NCBI GenBank assembly: GCA_963920705.1
Contig: OY987237.1
Span: 8,338,601 to 8,402,600 of the forward strand
Direction: 5' to 3'
Length of the DNA: 64,000 nucleotides
Source of the DNA: Odiellus spinosus
Lineage: Eukaryota; Arthropoda; Arachnida; Opiliones; Phalangiidae
In this document: positions 12,113 to 23,856 of the stretch, piece after piece
Layout: each line of letters begins with the position of its first letter
Position numbering within the stretch: position 1 is the first letter of the stretch
Notes under the pieces: generated by a model
Databases searched by the model: none
What the model saw: the letters and a program-made list of their open reading frames with translations, nothing else
What the model was told of the DNA's origin: nothing
Position numbers and translations under genes: made by a program

Positions 12113-14225
12113 GTTTGTCCTTCGCTCTATTTCTCAAAGTATAATACGATATATGAAGACGCCCCTTATAATGTCATTTTAGAAAGAATATTTTCGTCCA
12201 CAAACACCAAAAATGTCTTGGCGAGGAAAGACATTCCAATAAGAGTCATATCCCCCTATATTTTCTTTGACTTTTTATGCCTAATCTGTTGTGTTATATA
12301 AGCTCGGGTATAAGATGCCAGTGGAAGTTGGGTCGGAAATATAATGTACTCTCGTTCAAATGTAGTTGGAACCAACTATTTTATTTTCTACGAAGTTTTA
12401 CATTATGTATCAATCTACCTCAGTTTTTCCCATTAAGCCAATTCATCTTGGAATAAAAGTAAAGCTTGCCCGAAGGCGGACGTCTTTTTCTCTCGCTTTT
12501 CCTTCTATACGTGTTTGTTATTTGGGCTTCCGTATAAGGTCTTATTTTTGTCCTTTTTAGGGAACTATATATTTATGAAGTGAAAAATGTACCGTGTAAT
12601 TGGTTCATATATATATATATATTTTATTTTTAAAAGAAGTTTATATGATCTGAAGTTGCATTGTTTGGAAGTTTTTGAAAGGTTTTCGGTCCTCCCAGCT
12701 AATTCGAAAAGTTTAAAATTATAGTATTTTCTTTTTACAATATTGCAGTATTATTAGGGTTAAACGTTTAATTATACTTTCCCGAAACAAGTTTAAGTTG
12801 GGGTCACTACAATCAATTTTAAACGGTAAAATATTTAAATTGCTCGCAATCGTTTTAAACGCAATCTGTTCGCGTATCATCTCCATAAATCGATTTATTG
12901 TAGTTTCATCCGTAGGCTGTTGAAATCGATTTGGTTTTCTAGGTTTGTTATGAATCCTGACTCCAATTGAGCACGAGGGGTTAGACACTCTTCAATTCGC
13001 TGTACACCTGCGTTCACTGAGTTCAGTTTTGACAGTGCATTGAGTTCAAACATTTTGTACACCTGAGTTCGCGAGTGTCTGCCCCTTCGATTGAGCATCC
13101 CACCACATTGAAAATATAGTACCACCAAAAATACACGGCCACTATTTCAAAATTCTAGCCGCCAAACTGTATGGGCAATAGCATCATGGAGGTTGTCAAT
13201 TAATTTACAAAAATGCTATACTTCATAAAACTTTCGGATATTAGAGTCCCGTTTCAATCGAATTTTAATAAAGATTATAGCTTATTTGTAATTGTTTTGA
13301 TTTACTCCCAAATATAAGTAACAGTATAACAGAATGAATTCGTGAAAAAAATAGTGTCTAAGTTTAACAGGGCGTTATTATTGAACTATGCTGAACATGC
13401 AGTGTATTTATTGGAAGACTTCTAAAATATTAAAACGACGATAAGTCGTTCGGGACAGAAAAAAATCACTTTGGCTACATAATTTATCAACCCGGCTGAA
13501 GATAAGAACTCTCCCAAAGAAAGAACACCAAAAATAAAAAAAAGGTCTTTAGAAAATGTTATCGATCGTTTTAAGGTGGAGGCTTTTTCTAATAAAACGA
13601 TATTTTACGATAAAAGAAGGTTAGCTTAAAGAGGAACCTTAAGTTAAATATTACGGCTTTAGATAATATTGGAATTGCGTAATGTTCGCTGAACTGAAAA
13701 CCTTCAAAATGGAATCGAATTTAAGAGTTCTTTATCTATAATTATTTACCATTGTAATTTACCGTATTTACGGATTGCTCTGGTAAAATTACCAAAACTG
13801 TGTTTAAAAGTGAACAAATTGCTAAAAGAGGTCAAAGTTTATATTTTAATAGTTATTCGTGTTTAATTTCGTAATTTTTCATGTCTGAGTTCACTTTCAC
13901 CTATCATCAATAACGTCTTTCCTTTCCCTGGGCCACCGACCGGCCGTTATTTCAAAATATACCGGCTCATAGTGGCCAAGGCTTAACGAAAAATAACTAG
14001 ATTGGGTCATTTAATGGGTGTACTTTTTCACTACTTACGTTTTTAGACATTTCATTCTATCTAATAATAAATAGTTTCTTGCATGATAAAATAACGCCTT
14101 TATTTTTCCCAACAACCAATCAAGGAACCGTAAGACCTTTGACGGTTTAAATATGACAGCAAGTAATAATAAAGTACCCGCCCATAGTTCTAAAATCATC
14201 CTAGGTATCTGAAGAGGGTATGCAC
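12113..14225. other. Gene-free stretch containing H1
   Basis: Apart from element H1 no feature is supported; the minus frames at 12719-13128 run through H1 and are not genes. Confidence 0.5.
12977..13085. mobile_element. Short MITE H1, 109 bp
   Basis: Inverted ends GGGGTTAGACACTC and GAGTGTCTGCCCC; contains CTGTACACCTG and TTCACTGAGTTCAG. Homologous to H2. Confidence 0.75.
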
Positions 14226-14394
14226 CTCTTGCGTTTATTTTGACCCTCTCCAAAGGGGTATACAACCCACTGAATCAGACCTGTAAAGGGGGATGATGAG
14301 CTCATGCGCAGTGACTGCGATGTTTCATCCTTCTTTATTTGTCTGATTCTGTGGTTGCCTATCCCTTTTGGAGGGGTCAAAATAAACGTAAGAG
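14226..14394. mobile_element. Inverted-repeat element F
   Basis: Imperfect arms of about 75 bp beginning CTCTT(G/A)CGTTTATTTTGACC; a 169-bp foldback, single copy here. Confidence 0.75.
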
Positions 14395-14929
14395 TTCTAC
14401 TAGCGGGGTCAGAAATGAAAGTAGGGTATATGTCTTAAAAATTCCAATAAATATACAACATTATTACAAATCTTACTTCTGTATTTACAAAATACAAATA
14501 GAAAAAGACAAATAATTAGATGACCAAAAAATAAATCATCGAACCAGTCATGTACAAAAAAGTGGTATATCTTTTTATCTTATCTTTTTTTTTTTTTATC
14601 TTTTAAAAACATAAATTAAAACGGAATTAATATGTACACTGACATTATTTACATTGATATTAGATATTTCTTTATCTGTTTCTTTATTCCTCCGTAAGGC
14701 CGTTCGTTTTTTTATTTTTTTATATATATAACTTATAAAATGTTCTACCTTTACGATTTCAATCGTTTTTGAATTTCTTAAAGCAATAGTTTCACCGATT
14801 TTAGTTTTTATGGACATGTTTCTTCAATTTTAAATTGTCAGGGAAATTTAAAGCATAGATTAACTAAACACACGGATAAGTCTGTGAATATATGCTTTTT
14901 TTCAAACGCCACTAGCAGAAATTGCAATA

Positions 14930-15318
14930 CTTTTAAAAGCAAAATGTAACCTAACAGCGAGTCATTTTTTATCGTTACCTTATTAAACTAGAAATAAATT
15001 TAAAAGTTACCCGGAGATAAGGCTTAGCTGGATTCATGAAGATGTTGAATTTCATGGCACTGATGGTTCAGCGACCAATCGAATGGTATTGGAAGTCTCA
15101 ATGAGATCTCGCCTTAATAATTAGACTTTCCTAATTGGTCGCTGACCTTTCAGTGCGAAGAAACTCAAGATCTCCACCAATCCAGCTAAGCCTATTTTCC
15201 GGATAAGTTTTAAATTTACTTCTAGTTTAATATTTGTTTGTAATTTTTTAGGCCTATCACCACGATAAGGAATATATAAAAAATGAATTGTTGTTAGTTT
15301 GCATTCTATCTTTAAACG
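14930..15318. mobile_element. Family A copy A4
   Basis: Both outer termini (TGTAACCTAACAG and TTGTTAGTTTGCATTCT) and the full hairpin core are present; part of the left arm, including TAGGCCTAATCC, is deleted. Confidence 0.78.
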
Positions 15319-18300
15319 CTTGCAGACGATTGAATCACTTTTGGCATGCTTTTTGGGAGTAGCATTTGTAACTACAATAATTAATTTACCGCCAAGGTAT
15401 ATTTCAATTAGTCAGGTTATCCTGTGTTTAATTAACATTTCAAAAACTTTAAATGTTAATTGTTTTAAGTTTTATTCCGGGATTCTCAATTCGTAATTAT
15501 AATTACGTGAAACTATTTCTTTAATTTTTATTATAAGACTCGAAATTAAAAGCGGACTTAAGATGTAAAATCCCACGTCTTTTTTTTTTTATTTTGGCGG
15601 GAAAGGCCTTCAATTTCATACGTATTAAAACAAATGCATTAAGGTTTTTAAAAAACGCTGTGCGTTAGGTTATATGGCGTACGATTTTAAAATGTGGGAT
15701 TATTAAGGATTAGGATTTTACGATTTTTCTTTAAATTCTGCTAGCACAAGTGGCACTAAAAGATTTTAACAAGTGTTATTTAATTTTTAAAAATTCACAA
15801 TTCGTACTTTTTAAAAAAGTTTTTTTTTATCTCTCTTCTTTTAAATTTTATTTCTTTGTACACTCTAAAGTTATAACTCGAATTTAGACAAATCTACTTT
15901 TTTCTTCAAATTTAAATTATTTGCTATAAAGTTTTGTTGGCATTTTTATGATGGTTCAATATATGGTGTATAGCGTCTAGTTAATTAGAATTTTAAGAAA
16001 TTTAGACTTGTTCTTAATAAAAAAATCTATGACATAAGTATATAAATTTCAATCGTTTTTTAACGATCTTTTAGAAAATGCTTCAAAATTTGTAGTTCAT
16101 GAAAAATCCGTATGGAATAGACGTTTTAAAATTGTGTAAGGCTTGTGGATTTTCTAACAGTCTTATTACAGTAATTATTCAAATATGAATTAAAACCGAT
16201 GTTTGTCTACAAAAATTAATAAATTATAAGAGATCAGACATAATTATATTAAAATTAATATAATTAAGGTAAGGTTTATGAATTTTCTGTTAGTACTGCC
16301 CACTTAAATTATTAGAGATTAGTGATAATTTCTTAGGTAGATTCGGAAAAACGTAAAATCAAGAAACTTTAAAAATAAAGTAATATGCCTTGATCCAATC
16401 CATTTTTAAAGAAATCAAAATTAATTCTAATTCTATAACTAATTCATTTTAGAAACTAAGAACAGTCTGCGAAATCAATTTTATTTCTTAAAATTCCAAT
16501 GTCTAGACGCACCTTGGATTATCAACGAAATTTGATAGTTAACAACTCGAGCTTAAAAAATATTTAAACCACCACTAAACAACACCAATTTAAAACTTAT
16601 ATAGTTTTACGAAGCTCGTTTTTTAAAAATTTAAATATACTTACTTCCTAACCCATTTTATTTAATTTAATTTATTCAAATATCAATTAAGAATTCGTAC
16701 ATTTTTAATTATTTTCGTATACGGTACCAACTTTGATAAGTATTATTTTTTTCTTAATTTATATCTTTCTGGGTCTGAACGTCTGAAGTGGATATTAATT
16801 ATTATCCACTTTATCTGCTTTATTTTATCTAAAACACACGAAAAAATGGCACTATAGGATACTGTATTATTATCTTTTTTTGGGGTTTTTTCACTTTTAA
16901 ATTTAATTCATCAACATCCCACACATTTTTTTTCCTTCTCCTACTGAAATAATCTTTCATTTTGTATTTTTTTTTATATATATAGCAATTATTTTCTCTC
17001 TTTTACGATACTAATAACTATGATTTTGCAATTAAACGTTGGAAAGGGGGTTTCGTTTCTCTTTTAACTGTTCATTAAGGATTTATATAAGATAAGCTGT
17101 TAATAAGTATTAACTCCTTCGCGAAATCCATAAAAGTGGCTCAATATGACCTCGATATTGGAAGATAATAAATTTTTACCCTTTTTTTATTTTTTAATTA
17201 GTTGTTTCTTGTTCTGGCCACGCGATTCTTATATTTATCAAATTTTTACGTTTGGCCCACATCTGGTAAAAAGTGTTGTTGAGTATTATTTTATATAAGA
17301 AGTTTTGACGTATTTGATACCATAATTAAAAATAAAAAAGACCTGCTTAAAAATAAAACACGTTTTATGAAATAAATTAGGAACAGTTTGTAAATTTATT
17401 CTAAAAAAAAAAAAAATATTAATATCCTGAATTTTAAGGATATAATTATTTTTTAAAAACTAAACTAAAAAGTCTCAGAATTACTTTCTGAAAGTAAAAA
17501 CTAATTTGTATTTTTCGAATATTCGAATTGGACTAACAACTTTACCCGTAGTCTTTTCTTATTACCTACGTTTAGTTGAGGTTGAAAATTAATTGGGTTT
17601 TGTGAAATCGAACTTGAAATCCCAACGTGTACGAAATTTGAAGGTCAGTTCACATAGCCACTGTTTTGGTTTTAAGAACGCCTCAATTTCCCATCAAGGC
17701 AATTACTAGGAGGTTTTTGGTATTGTTATAGCATGAATTAATTAATCCACGGCAATAGTTATGGTATGCTAGAGGTATGGCGTTTTCCACCCCCATGTGA
17801 ACGGGGTCTTGGACCTCTAGAATTCTGTGTTAAATATGCGCCCAGATAGGGGGCAAAACACAATGAAGGAAGAGTTTGGTAAAACCACGCCTAAACGTCA
17901 TTATTCTAAATCACAGGCCTATAATCTGTTATCGAAATTTTACCGGCATATTTACTAGAGTTTATTCTAGAAGGAATTGAAATAATATTCGTAAATGTGG
18001 TAACAAATGATATGAATTTTAAGTAGATTTAGTGCTATTATTGAGCCTATGCGAATTCGCAATATATATTTGGAATTCATTCAAATATGACACGAATGTT
18101 GTTAATTTACCCAAAATTCACCCGACTCCATTGAAGTAATTGTGAATTAACCAAATATTAACGCGAATCCATTGAATTAATTGTGAATTAATCAAATATT
18201 AACGCGAAGTTAAATATGATGTTACAATGTAACGGAATGGATTAGCGTAAAATTAACGGAAGTTAACACATTCTAGTTTTTGTGAATCGCTAGTGATTTC

Positions 18301-18544
18301 GACTTGAACTATAAAATTCCGTTTTTTTTTTTTTTATTACTAATTTTTTCCATCATTGGTTACCCTCTCGAGAACTATTGAAAACAAAACAGCGACTTTG
18401 TAAAAGGGCTTTCAAATTCAATAGATTCAAAATCTATTGACCATGGACGTTCACGATGGCGTTTATAATTGGCAGTAAATTTCCTGTATGGAACCTCTTC
18501 GGTATACAAATTATCACATAAAATAATTGTAAATCCACTTTAAA

Positions 18545-18546
<2 letters not shown>
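15319..18546. other. Gene-free, very AT-rich stretch downstream of frizzled
   Basis: Long A/T runs and no ORF above about 60 codons. A roughly 40-bp direct repeat with AATTGTGAATTAA and AAATATTAACGCGAA occurs twice at 18120-18210. Confidence 0.5.

Positions 18547-18575
<29 letters not shown>
18547..18575. repeat. T29 homopolymer (A29 on the frizzled strand)
   Basis: An uninterrupted run of 29 T on the plus strand, 250 bp beyond the frizzled stop. On the coding strand of that intronless gene it is a poly(A) tract. It may be a retroposition relic or a simple homopolymer. Confidence 0.9.
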
Positions 18576-18781
18576 CCTTTAACACATTTAAAGAAAAACA
18601 CTTTCACAACTCAACACGCGCAGTTTTGAAGTTTACGCGAATGATACCTATACACAATGTTTAGAGGTGTGAACGAGTGAACACCACTGATGAACCACTT
18701 TTAAGTCTTCTAATGTGGTTAAAAACCGGCATTTTCATTTATTAACACTTAGGTTTGTCTGTTTCGAGTCTAAGCAAACGT

Positions 18782-18787
18782 TTTATT
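18782..18787 (-). terminator. Putative polyadenylation signal of frizzled
   Basis: AATAAA on the coding strand, about 40 nt downstream of the frizzled stop codon. A second AATAAA lies near 18740. The actual cleavage site is not visible from sequence. Confidence 0.45.
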
Positions 18788-18826
18788 GCTTTGTTTTTCG
18801 AAACTCAGGGTTTGATTTAAAATGAA

Positions 18827-20569
18827 TCAAACGTAAGCTTCGGCTCTCCCCCGTCGAAAGAGCCTATTGTAGAAATTCTTCCACGAGTTGAACGTCTTGC
18901 CAGACCATATCCAGAAACCGGACGTGATACCGACGACCAAGGTCATCAGGTATTTTATCATGAAGACGGCGAAGACGGGTTTGACGTTGTGTTTAGTAGT
19001 GGGCACCGACGGGTTATCGGGACACGGGATACTGAAGTTCCTCTGGTCGCACATTTCGCGTTGCCACGTCAACATCCACGTTTCCAGATAGGTTTGTTCG
19101 TAAAAATAGCAAGCCAAGACGATAATGGCCGGCACCGTGTACAGAACCGAGAAAACGACGATACGTATCATCAATTTTTCCAGTTTGTCCGTCTTGGTGC
19201 CGTCCATCTTCATGACGGTGCGGATTTCGCATAAGGAGATGAATCCGGCCAACAGAAAAGAGGTGCCCATGAACAAGTAGGTGCATAACGGCGCCAAGAT
19301 GAAGCCGCGTAAAGAATCGACGTTCCAGACACCCACGTTACAGACCCCGCTCAAGATATCGCCTTCCGCCTTACCCATGGCTAGGATGGTAATAGTTTTG
19401 ATGGCGGGCACCGTCCAGGCAGCCAAATGGAAGTAGTGCGAGCTGTTTTCGATCGCCTCGTGTCCCCATTTTAGACCCGCGGCCAAAAACCAGGTCAAGG
19501 TTAAGATAACCCACCAAATGGAACTGGCCATGCTGAAGAAGTATAGCATCATAAAGAGGATGGTACACCATTCTTTCTTGTTCCCTTGCGTGATAGTGCG
19601 CACCATATGGACTCCATCTAGGTCGGTGGGTGGCGGGAAACGATCGTTGCACGCCACACTGTCGCCCATAACAATGCCCACGACGTGGGTACAAGCCACC
19701 ACGAAGTAACACAAGGACAGGAAGATGATCGGTCGTTCGGGGTACCGGAAACGGTGCATGTCGACTAGAAAGGTCAGGACGGTGAATAGGGTCGATAGCA
19801 AACAGATACTGGACCAAACCCCGATCCATATTTTGGCAAAGTGCCGCTCTTCTGGCTTGAAAAACATCATATCGCACGGGGCGCCGCAATTCTTTTCCAC
19901 CTTTTTACCCACTCTGAAGACGTAATCCAAACCCTGAGGTACTCGGAATTCGATCGGGCAGATAAACTCGCGGCTAAAATTACCCGTCGGGGGGAAACCG
20001 AGTCCAGCACCACCAACGTAATTGCTACCCGGATTTAAGCTGGTGGGGTGTGTATTTGAACGGTCAGTGTTATTCTCTCCCACGCACAGCTCGTCCGTGT
20101 TGGCTTCCGGAAATTTGTCACAGTCTAAGCTTTCCGGCCACCGGAAGCCGAATTTGTTCATCAATCCTTCGCAGCCGGTACGGGCCGACATACAAAGCGA
20201 GCGACAAGGCGGTATGGCCCGCTCTATAATGGTGCACACCGGCGCGTACATGGAACACAAAAAAAACTGCAAATCCGGACTACACTGAACTTTGACCAGT
20301 GGAAAGAACTGGTGCACTTCCAGACCGGCGTCCTCTTGTTTCTGGTGATTAAGGAGATTTGGCATGATTGTCTCGTTATATTGAATATCCTTGCACAAGG
20401 GGATCGTGATGGGTTCGCATCTGCCGTGATGGGGGATCACTTCTCGATCCGATACTCGCGAACTTAAAACCTGGCCGGAGGCTCTACCCGCGCCTCTAAT
20501 ATCAGCGCCGAGGCTAGCGAAGACCGTGAAAAATGCCCAGACGGCCGCGATACTCGAATAGCCCGTCAT
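18827..20569 (-). CDS. fz: Frizzled receptor, Fzd1/2/7 (Drosophila fz) class, intronless
   Basis: A single 580-residue ORF encodes a Wnt receptor of the plasma membrane. Residues 1-22 look like a signal peptide. Residues 51-162 form the Frizzled cysteine-rich domain with all ten cysteines (51, 59, 96, 105, 112, 122, 126, 133, 150, 162). After a variable linker, about residues 245-545 form the seven-transmembrane core, with family blocks such as [18 protein letters not shown] and [21 protein letters not shown]. The KTxxxW Dishevelled-binding motif is present as KTFNSW (558-563). The tail ends EAYV, in the place of the ETxV PDZ ligand of vertebrate Fzd1/2/7, but with Ala at -2 it is not a class I ligand. 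The length is normal for the clade. No intron is seen. On the coding strand an AATAAA lies about 40 nt past the stop, and an A29 tract lies about 250 nt past it. The class assignment rests on remembered Fzd7 sequence. Confidence 0.96.
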   Translation of the reverse strand: MTGYSSIAAVWAFFTVFASLGADIRGAGRASGQVLSSRVSDREVIPHHGRCEPITIPLCKDIQYNETIMPNLLNHQKQEDAGLEVHQFFPLVKVQCSPDLQFFLCSMYAPVCTIIERAIPPCRSLCMSARTGCEGLMNKFGFRWPESLDCDKFPEANTDELCVGENNTDRSNTHPTSLNPGSNYVGGAGLGFPPTGNFSREFICPIEFRVPQGLDYVFRVGKKVEKNCGAPCDMMFFKPEERHFAKIWIGVWSSICLLSTLFTVLTFLVDMHRFRYPERPIIFLSLCYFVVACTHVVGIVMGDSVACNDRFPPPTDLDGVHMVRTITQGNKKEWCTILFMMLYFFSMASSIWWVILTLTWFLAAGLKWGHEAIENSSHYFHLAAWTVPAIKTITILAMGKAEGDILSGVCNVGVWNVDSLRGFILAPLCTYLFMGTSFLLAGFISLCEIRTVMKMDGTKTDKLEKLMIRIVVFSVLYTVPAIIVLACYFYEQTYLETWMLTWQREMCDQRNFSIPCPDNPSVPTTKHNVKPVFAVFMIKYLMTLVVGITSGFWIWSGKTFNSWKNFYNRLFRRGRAEAYV

Positions 20570-21631
20570 GTTTTATACACTAATACACTTTTCCCAGGAG
20601 ATTCACGCCGTTCCCGAAACTCTTCAACGCCGATTTAATTCATTTAAAGGTTATCCCGAGTGTTGAAAGGTCCCTACCGATTTATTTAAACGTCTGGTCA
20701 AAAATTAAAGCGCGCGAAGCCGCGAAGGACTCGTGTTAAGCATATCGCGGGTAAAATGGCTGAACTAAACTGGCTCTTGTCGGCGGCGAAACAGCGGCCT
20801 CGTTACTCGTTTTCCCTCTTTCTCTCTATTCCAACATATCCCCCTCCATACTCTGGCTTCTCGGGATTGGTCTTTGTGAGTCTTTTCAACGGAGGAAATT
20901 GGGCGCCTCGTTTCCTCCGTTTTCTAGTAGGGGCGCCACTGTACGGGGTTTGAAGATGTCGAGTTTTCCCGCCTCGTTTAGAGTGACACTTATCAGTAAG
21001 TTTATGAAACAAATTCAACTTCAATTAAATCTTACTCCGCAATTAAGGTAAATAACTGTGGTTTAGACCTAGATGTCTCTTAAGTTCCATGTTTTAAATG
21101 TATTCTGAATTTGTAATTTTATTATACTGTCGCCCTTTCAAAGATGGCGCTCCTTAAATAGAACTTTTCGAATTTTTCTACGCGCACATCAAACCAGATA
21201 ATGTATAAATATTACATTAATTAGTTCATGAACCAGCGAGCAAGAATTGGTTAAACTAGTGCTATAGTGCTCTACAACCTTACATATCTCATCAATTCCA
21301 TAGAGCAAAGCCAAAAACATTGGTGTAGCTAATTAAAAGCCCTATCTGCTCTCGGGGGCGTCGGAAGCAGGGGGGGGGGGGCAGGGGGCTGAAGACCCCT
21401 CGACCATCGGGCATGGCATAACTGAGCCCCATATAATTCGGCTTTAGCCAACTTGTTCAGCCCACCCACTTAAAAATAACTTCATTGGTTTGTTAAACTT
21501 CGAAAGATACAAAAATTGACAATCGCCAAATTACTTTTTTCTGCTCTCCATATTAGTACGATGTTTAAAATTAACACGGAAATCTCATCTATTTTTTCCC
21601 CATTGTAATGTCAAAAAATAATAATTATCCC
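20570..21631. other. Upstream region of frizzled
   Basis: About 1 kb between frizzled and the J foldback. It should hold the frizzled 5' UTR and promoter. The 20.6-20.96 kb part is locally GC-richer than its surroundings. A run of 12 G lies at 21370-21381. No other coding region is supported; the open frames here are short and unlike any family I know. Confidence 0.4.
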
Positions 21632-21784
21632 TATAGTAGAAAAAACGTTGATTTCAGAGAAAACGACATGGTATTTAAAAATATACTTTATTGTAAACGA
21701 AACGTTTCGAGCCGAGGCTCTTCTTCAGTCGTACTTTTAAATACCATGTTTGTTTTATCTGAAGTAAACGTACTATCTACTATA
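21632..21784 (-). mobile_element. Foldback J: long inverted repeat with a hammerhead-ribozyme-like core (Penelope-like terminal relic?)
   Basis: The two halves are imperfect inverted repeats reaching from TATAGTAG (21632) to CTACTATA (21784), and they include CATGGTATTTAAAA with its complement. Read on the minus strand, the apex contains CTGAAGA (21728-21722), a GAGCC/GGCTC stem, then GAAAC (21708-21704). This matches the hammerhead core pattern CUGANGA - stem II - GAAA. The next bases can form a short ACG/CGT stem III. Such cores are known in the terminal repeats of Penelope-like elements. The base pairs of stem I next to the core are imperfect, so activity is uncertain, and no reverse transcriptase is present. 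Confidence 0.45.
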
Positions 21785-22094
21785 AACTCACCATGGTAAA
21801 TAATAAGTCTATTATATATAATAATCCCTATATTGTTTAATATGATTAAATACTCATAGACTAAGCAATAGCTTGGGTTAGTGCTGTTTCTCAAAGAGTT
21901 TTTCCTTTGATTTAGTCTCACTAACTTTCCATCTGATGTCAGATCATGAACTTGTGATATAATTAACTTACAAAACTGTAATCCGCTTATACCAAGATAT
22001 TTATTCTTGAATTATGAAAATACAATGTTATTACGTATCTATCTATGTGTACTTTAACTTGGAAATAATTTGATAATTACGCTATAACTTTAAT

Positions 22095-22697
22095 TTAGTA
22101 ATTACAAATTTCGTTGTTTAAGATTCTTTTTACGCAAATCTCATCACTTTCATCTTTTGGGAACTTTTCGCAATTTATCGTATCTGGCCAATTTAAACCG
22201 ATTCTTTTCATCAAAGGTTCGCACTCCGAACGAGCCGATTGGCACAGGGATTTACAAGGTAATATTGGTCTCTCGAGACTATTGCAAACGGGCATGTACA
22301 GCGAACATAAAAATAATTGTAAATCCGGACTACATTGAACCTTTATGAAAGGATCATACGCGTGAGACTCCAAACCAGCATCTCCTTGTTTCACGTGACC
22401 GAAGTAATTGGGCATTATTGTATAGTTGTAAACAATATCGTGGCATATCGGCACATTTTTTCGTTCGCATTTGGTTGGGTTCATTGGCGAAAACTCTGGA
22501 TCCTCTAGGCCAAGTGGTACGCATTTCGGTCCGGACATGGTCGTCATTGGGTTTCGAGCAGTGGTTAGATTCCGGTTAGACGGGGAACTGTTTGAGGTCG
22601 AAAAGTGTTCGTCACTTGAAACCCAGACTGCTAGAAATATTAAAAACAGGAGTCCCAGACCGGCAGTTATAAACACGGGAATTAACCAAGGTTTCAT
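22095..22697 (-). CDS. CRD-only Frizzled-related protein (secreted or type II membrane-anchored)
   Basis: A 200-residue intronless ORF; I take the ATG at 22697 because the extra three codons upstream begin with TTG. Residues 3-27 are strongly hydrophobic and are either a signal peptide or an uncleaved type II anchor. Residues 30-70 are Ser/Thr/Asn-rich. Residues 77-188 are a Frizzled CRD whose ten cysteines (77, 85, 122, 131, 138, 148, 152, 159, 176, 188) have exactly the same spacing as those of the neighbouring Frizzled; the N-x-T site after the second cysteine is also shared. Two further cysteines lie at 59 and 198. There is no seven-transmembrane core and no netrin-like domain as in sFRPs. 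A possible splice donor (GTAAAA) directly follows Cys188, so the last 12 residues might be replaced in a spliced form. It probably binds Wnt ligands as a modulator, but that is inferred from the domain alone. Confidence 0.85.
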   Translation of the reverse strand: MKPWLIPVFITAGLGLLFLIFLAVWVSSDEHFSTSNSSPSNRNLTTARNPMTTMSGPKCVPLGLEDPEFSPMNPTKCERKNVPICHDIVYNYTIMPNYFGHVKQGDAGLESHAYDPFIKVQCSPDLQLFLCSLYMPVCNSLERPILPCKSLCQSARSECEPLMKRIGLNWPDTINCEKFPKDESDEICVKRILNNEICNY

Positions 22698-23280
22698 CTT
22701 AAACAAGTATTAAATTGAGACGATGCACCCCTTAAGAAATAAAATTTTTGAAGATATTTATTTTTTAGTTTTTTAATTTATAAAGTATGCATATACAGGA
22801 TGTTAAAATGCTTGACTCAATTTCCTTGGGTTACTATTGGATATCTTATCTGAAACCAGCAGTTTCCGGTGACAATGGAACCATTAAGCAACCTCGCATT
22901 TCATAAATTAGTATATATTAAATATAGCTAAAATTTAATCCGTTATTTTATAACTTTAATTTAAACCCGTCGTTAATTTTAATTCTCGTATTTATAATAA
23001 AACCTCTGAACATCATATTCAGTAAAACATTTCCGTCAGTTCCGGAAGTCGAACTGGTTCCAAAATTATTCGTAGTATTATTTTGTATTCTCGAAAGGTT
23101 ACCTAACTTAATTTTATCATAAAATCAATGTATGTATCTAATATACACCTTTTTAAATAACGAACTTCATTGGAAAAAAGTAGTCCGTTGAAACTCCCCT
23201 TGAACATGAGTAGAGAAGATGAGTTTTTATTGCAAACACAAGGTTTTAAATTAAAACACGCGAGTTCGAATTTCATACCT
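22698..23280. other. Gene-free stretch upstream of the CRD-only gene
   Basis: AT-rich sequence with no supported ORF. It presumably includes the 5' UTR and promoter of the CRD-only gene. No clear core-promoter motif could be assigned. Confidence 0.4.
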
Positions 23281-23856
23281 GGAAAATAGGCTTAGCTGGT
23301 TTCATGGAGATTCTGAATTTCTTCGCATTGATGGGTCAGCGACCAATTCCCGTCGTTAAGCGATATCTCCATGAGACTTCCAATAACAATCGATTAGTCC
23401 CTGGCCTATCAATGCGAAGGAATTCAAAATCTCCATGAATCCAGCTAAGCCTATTTTCCAGGTAAGTTTTAAATCTATAGTCCTGGTCGATTTCCAAAAC
23501 CGGAAGTCTAGAGAACCTCGGGAAAATTTTGGCGGGGAAAACTTTTTGTCACGTGATCGTCCGCCATCTTTTTGTAGTGTGAAAATAGCTACAGACTAAC
23601 CAACGCCTCCTATACTTTATCATGTAGGAAGCGTTGGACTAAAAACTTGAATTTGGTTTGTGGGAAATAAAATTAGAAATAGTCTGGCAGCCTGTTACTA
23701 CAAAAAGATGGCGGCGCTATGAGACAAGGGCCCATTTCCGGCAAATCGACCAGGACTATTGTTTTAAATTTTTATAACTTAGGATTAGGCCTATTTAAAC
23801 GATAAGGAATTTATTAAAAAAAAGCACTTGTTGTTAGGTTGCATTCTCCCTTTTAA
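23281..23856. mobile_element. Family A copy A5, interrupted by element C
   Basis: The hairpin core and the right arm ending TAGGTTGCATTCTCCC are present; the left outer arm is lost. Element C (23475-23761) sits in the right arm. Confidence 0.8.
23475..23761. mobile_element. Element C nested in A5, 8-bp target duplication (hAT-like)
   Basis: A 287-bp element with termini starting C(T/A)ATAGTCCTGGTCGATTT in inverted orientation, flanked by TTTTAAAT direct repeats (23467-23474 and 23762-23769). An inner inverted pair (CGCCATCTTTTTGTAGT and complement) is also present. The 8-bp duplication fits the hAT superfamily; no transposase is present. Confidence 0.82.

Noticed and set aside
18888..20288. 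Several plus- and minus-strand open frames overlapping frizzled
   Set aside because: Out-of-frame shadows of the frizzled ORF.
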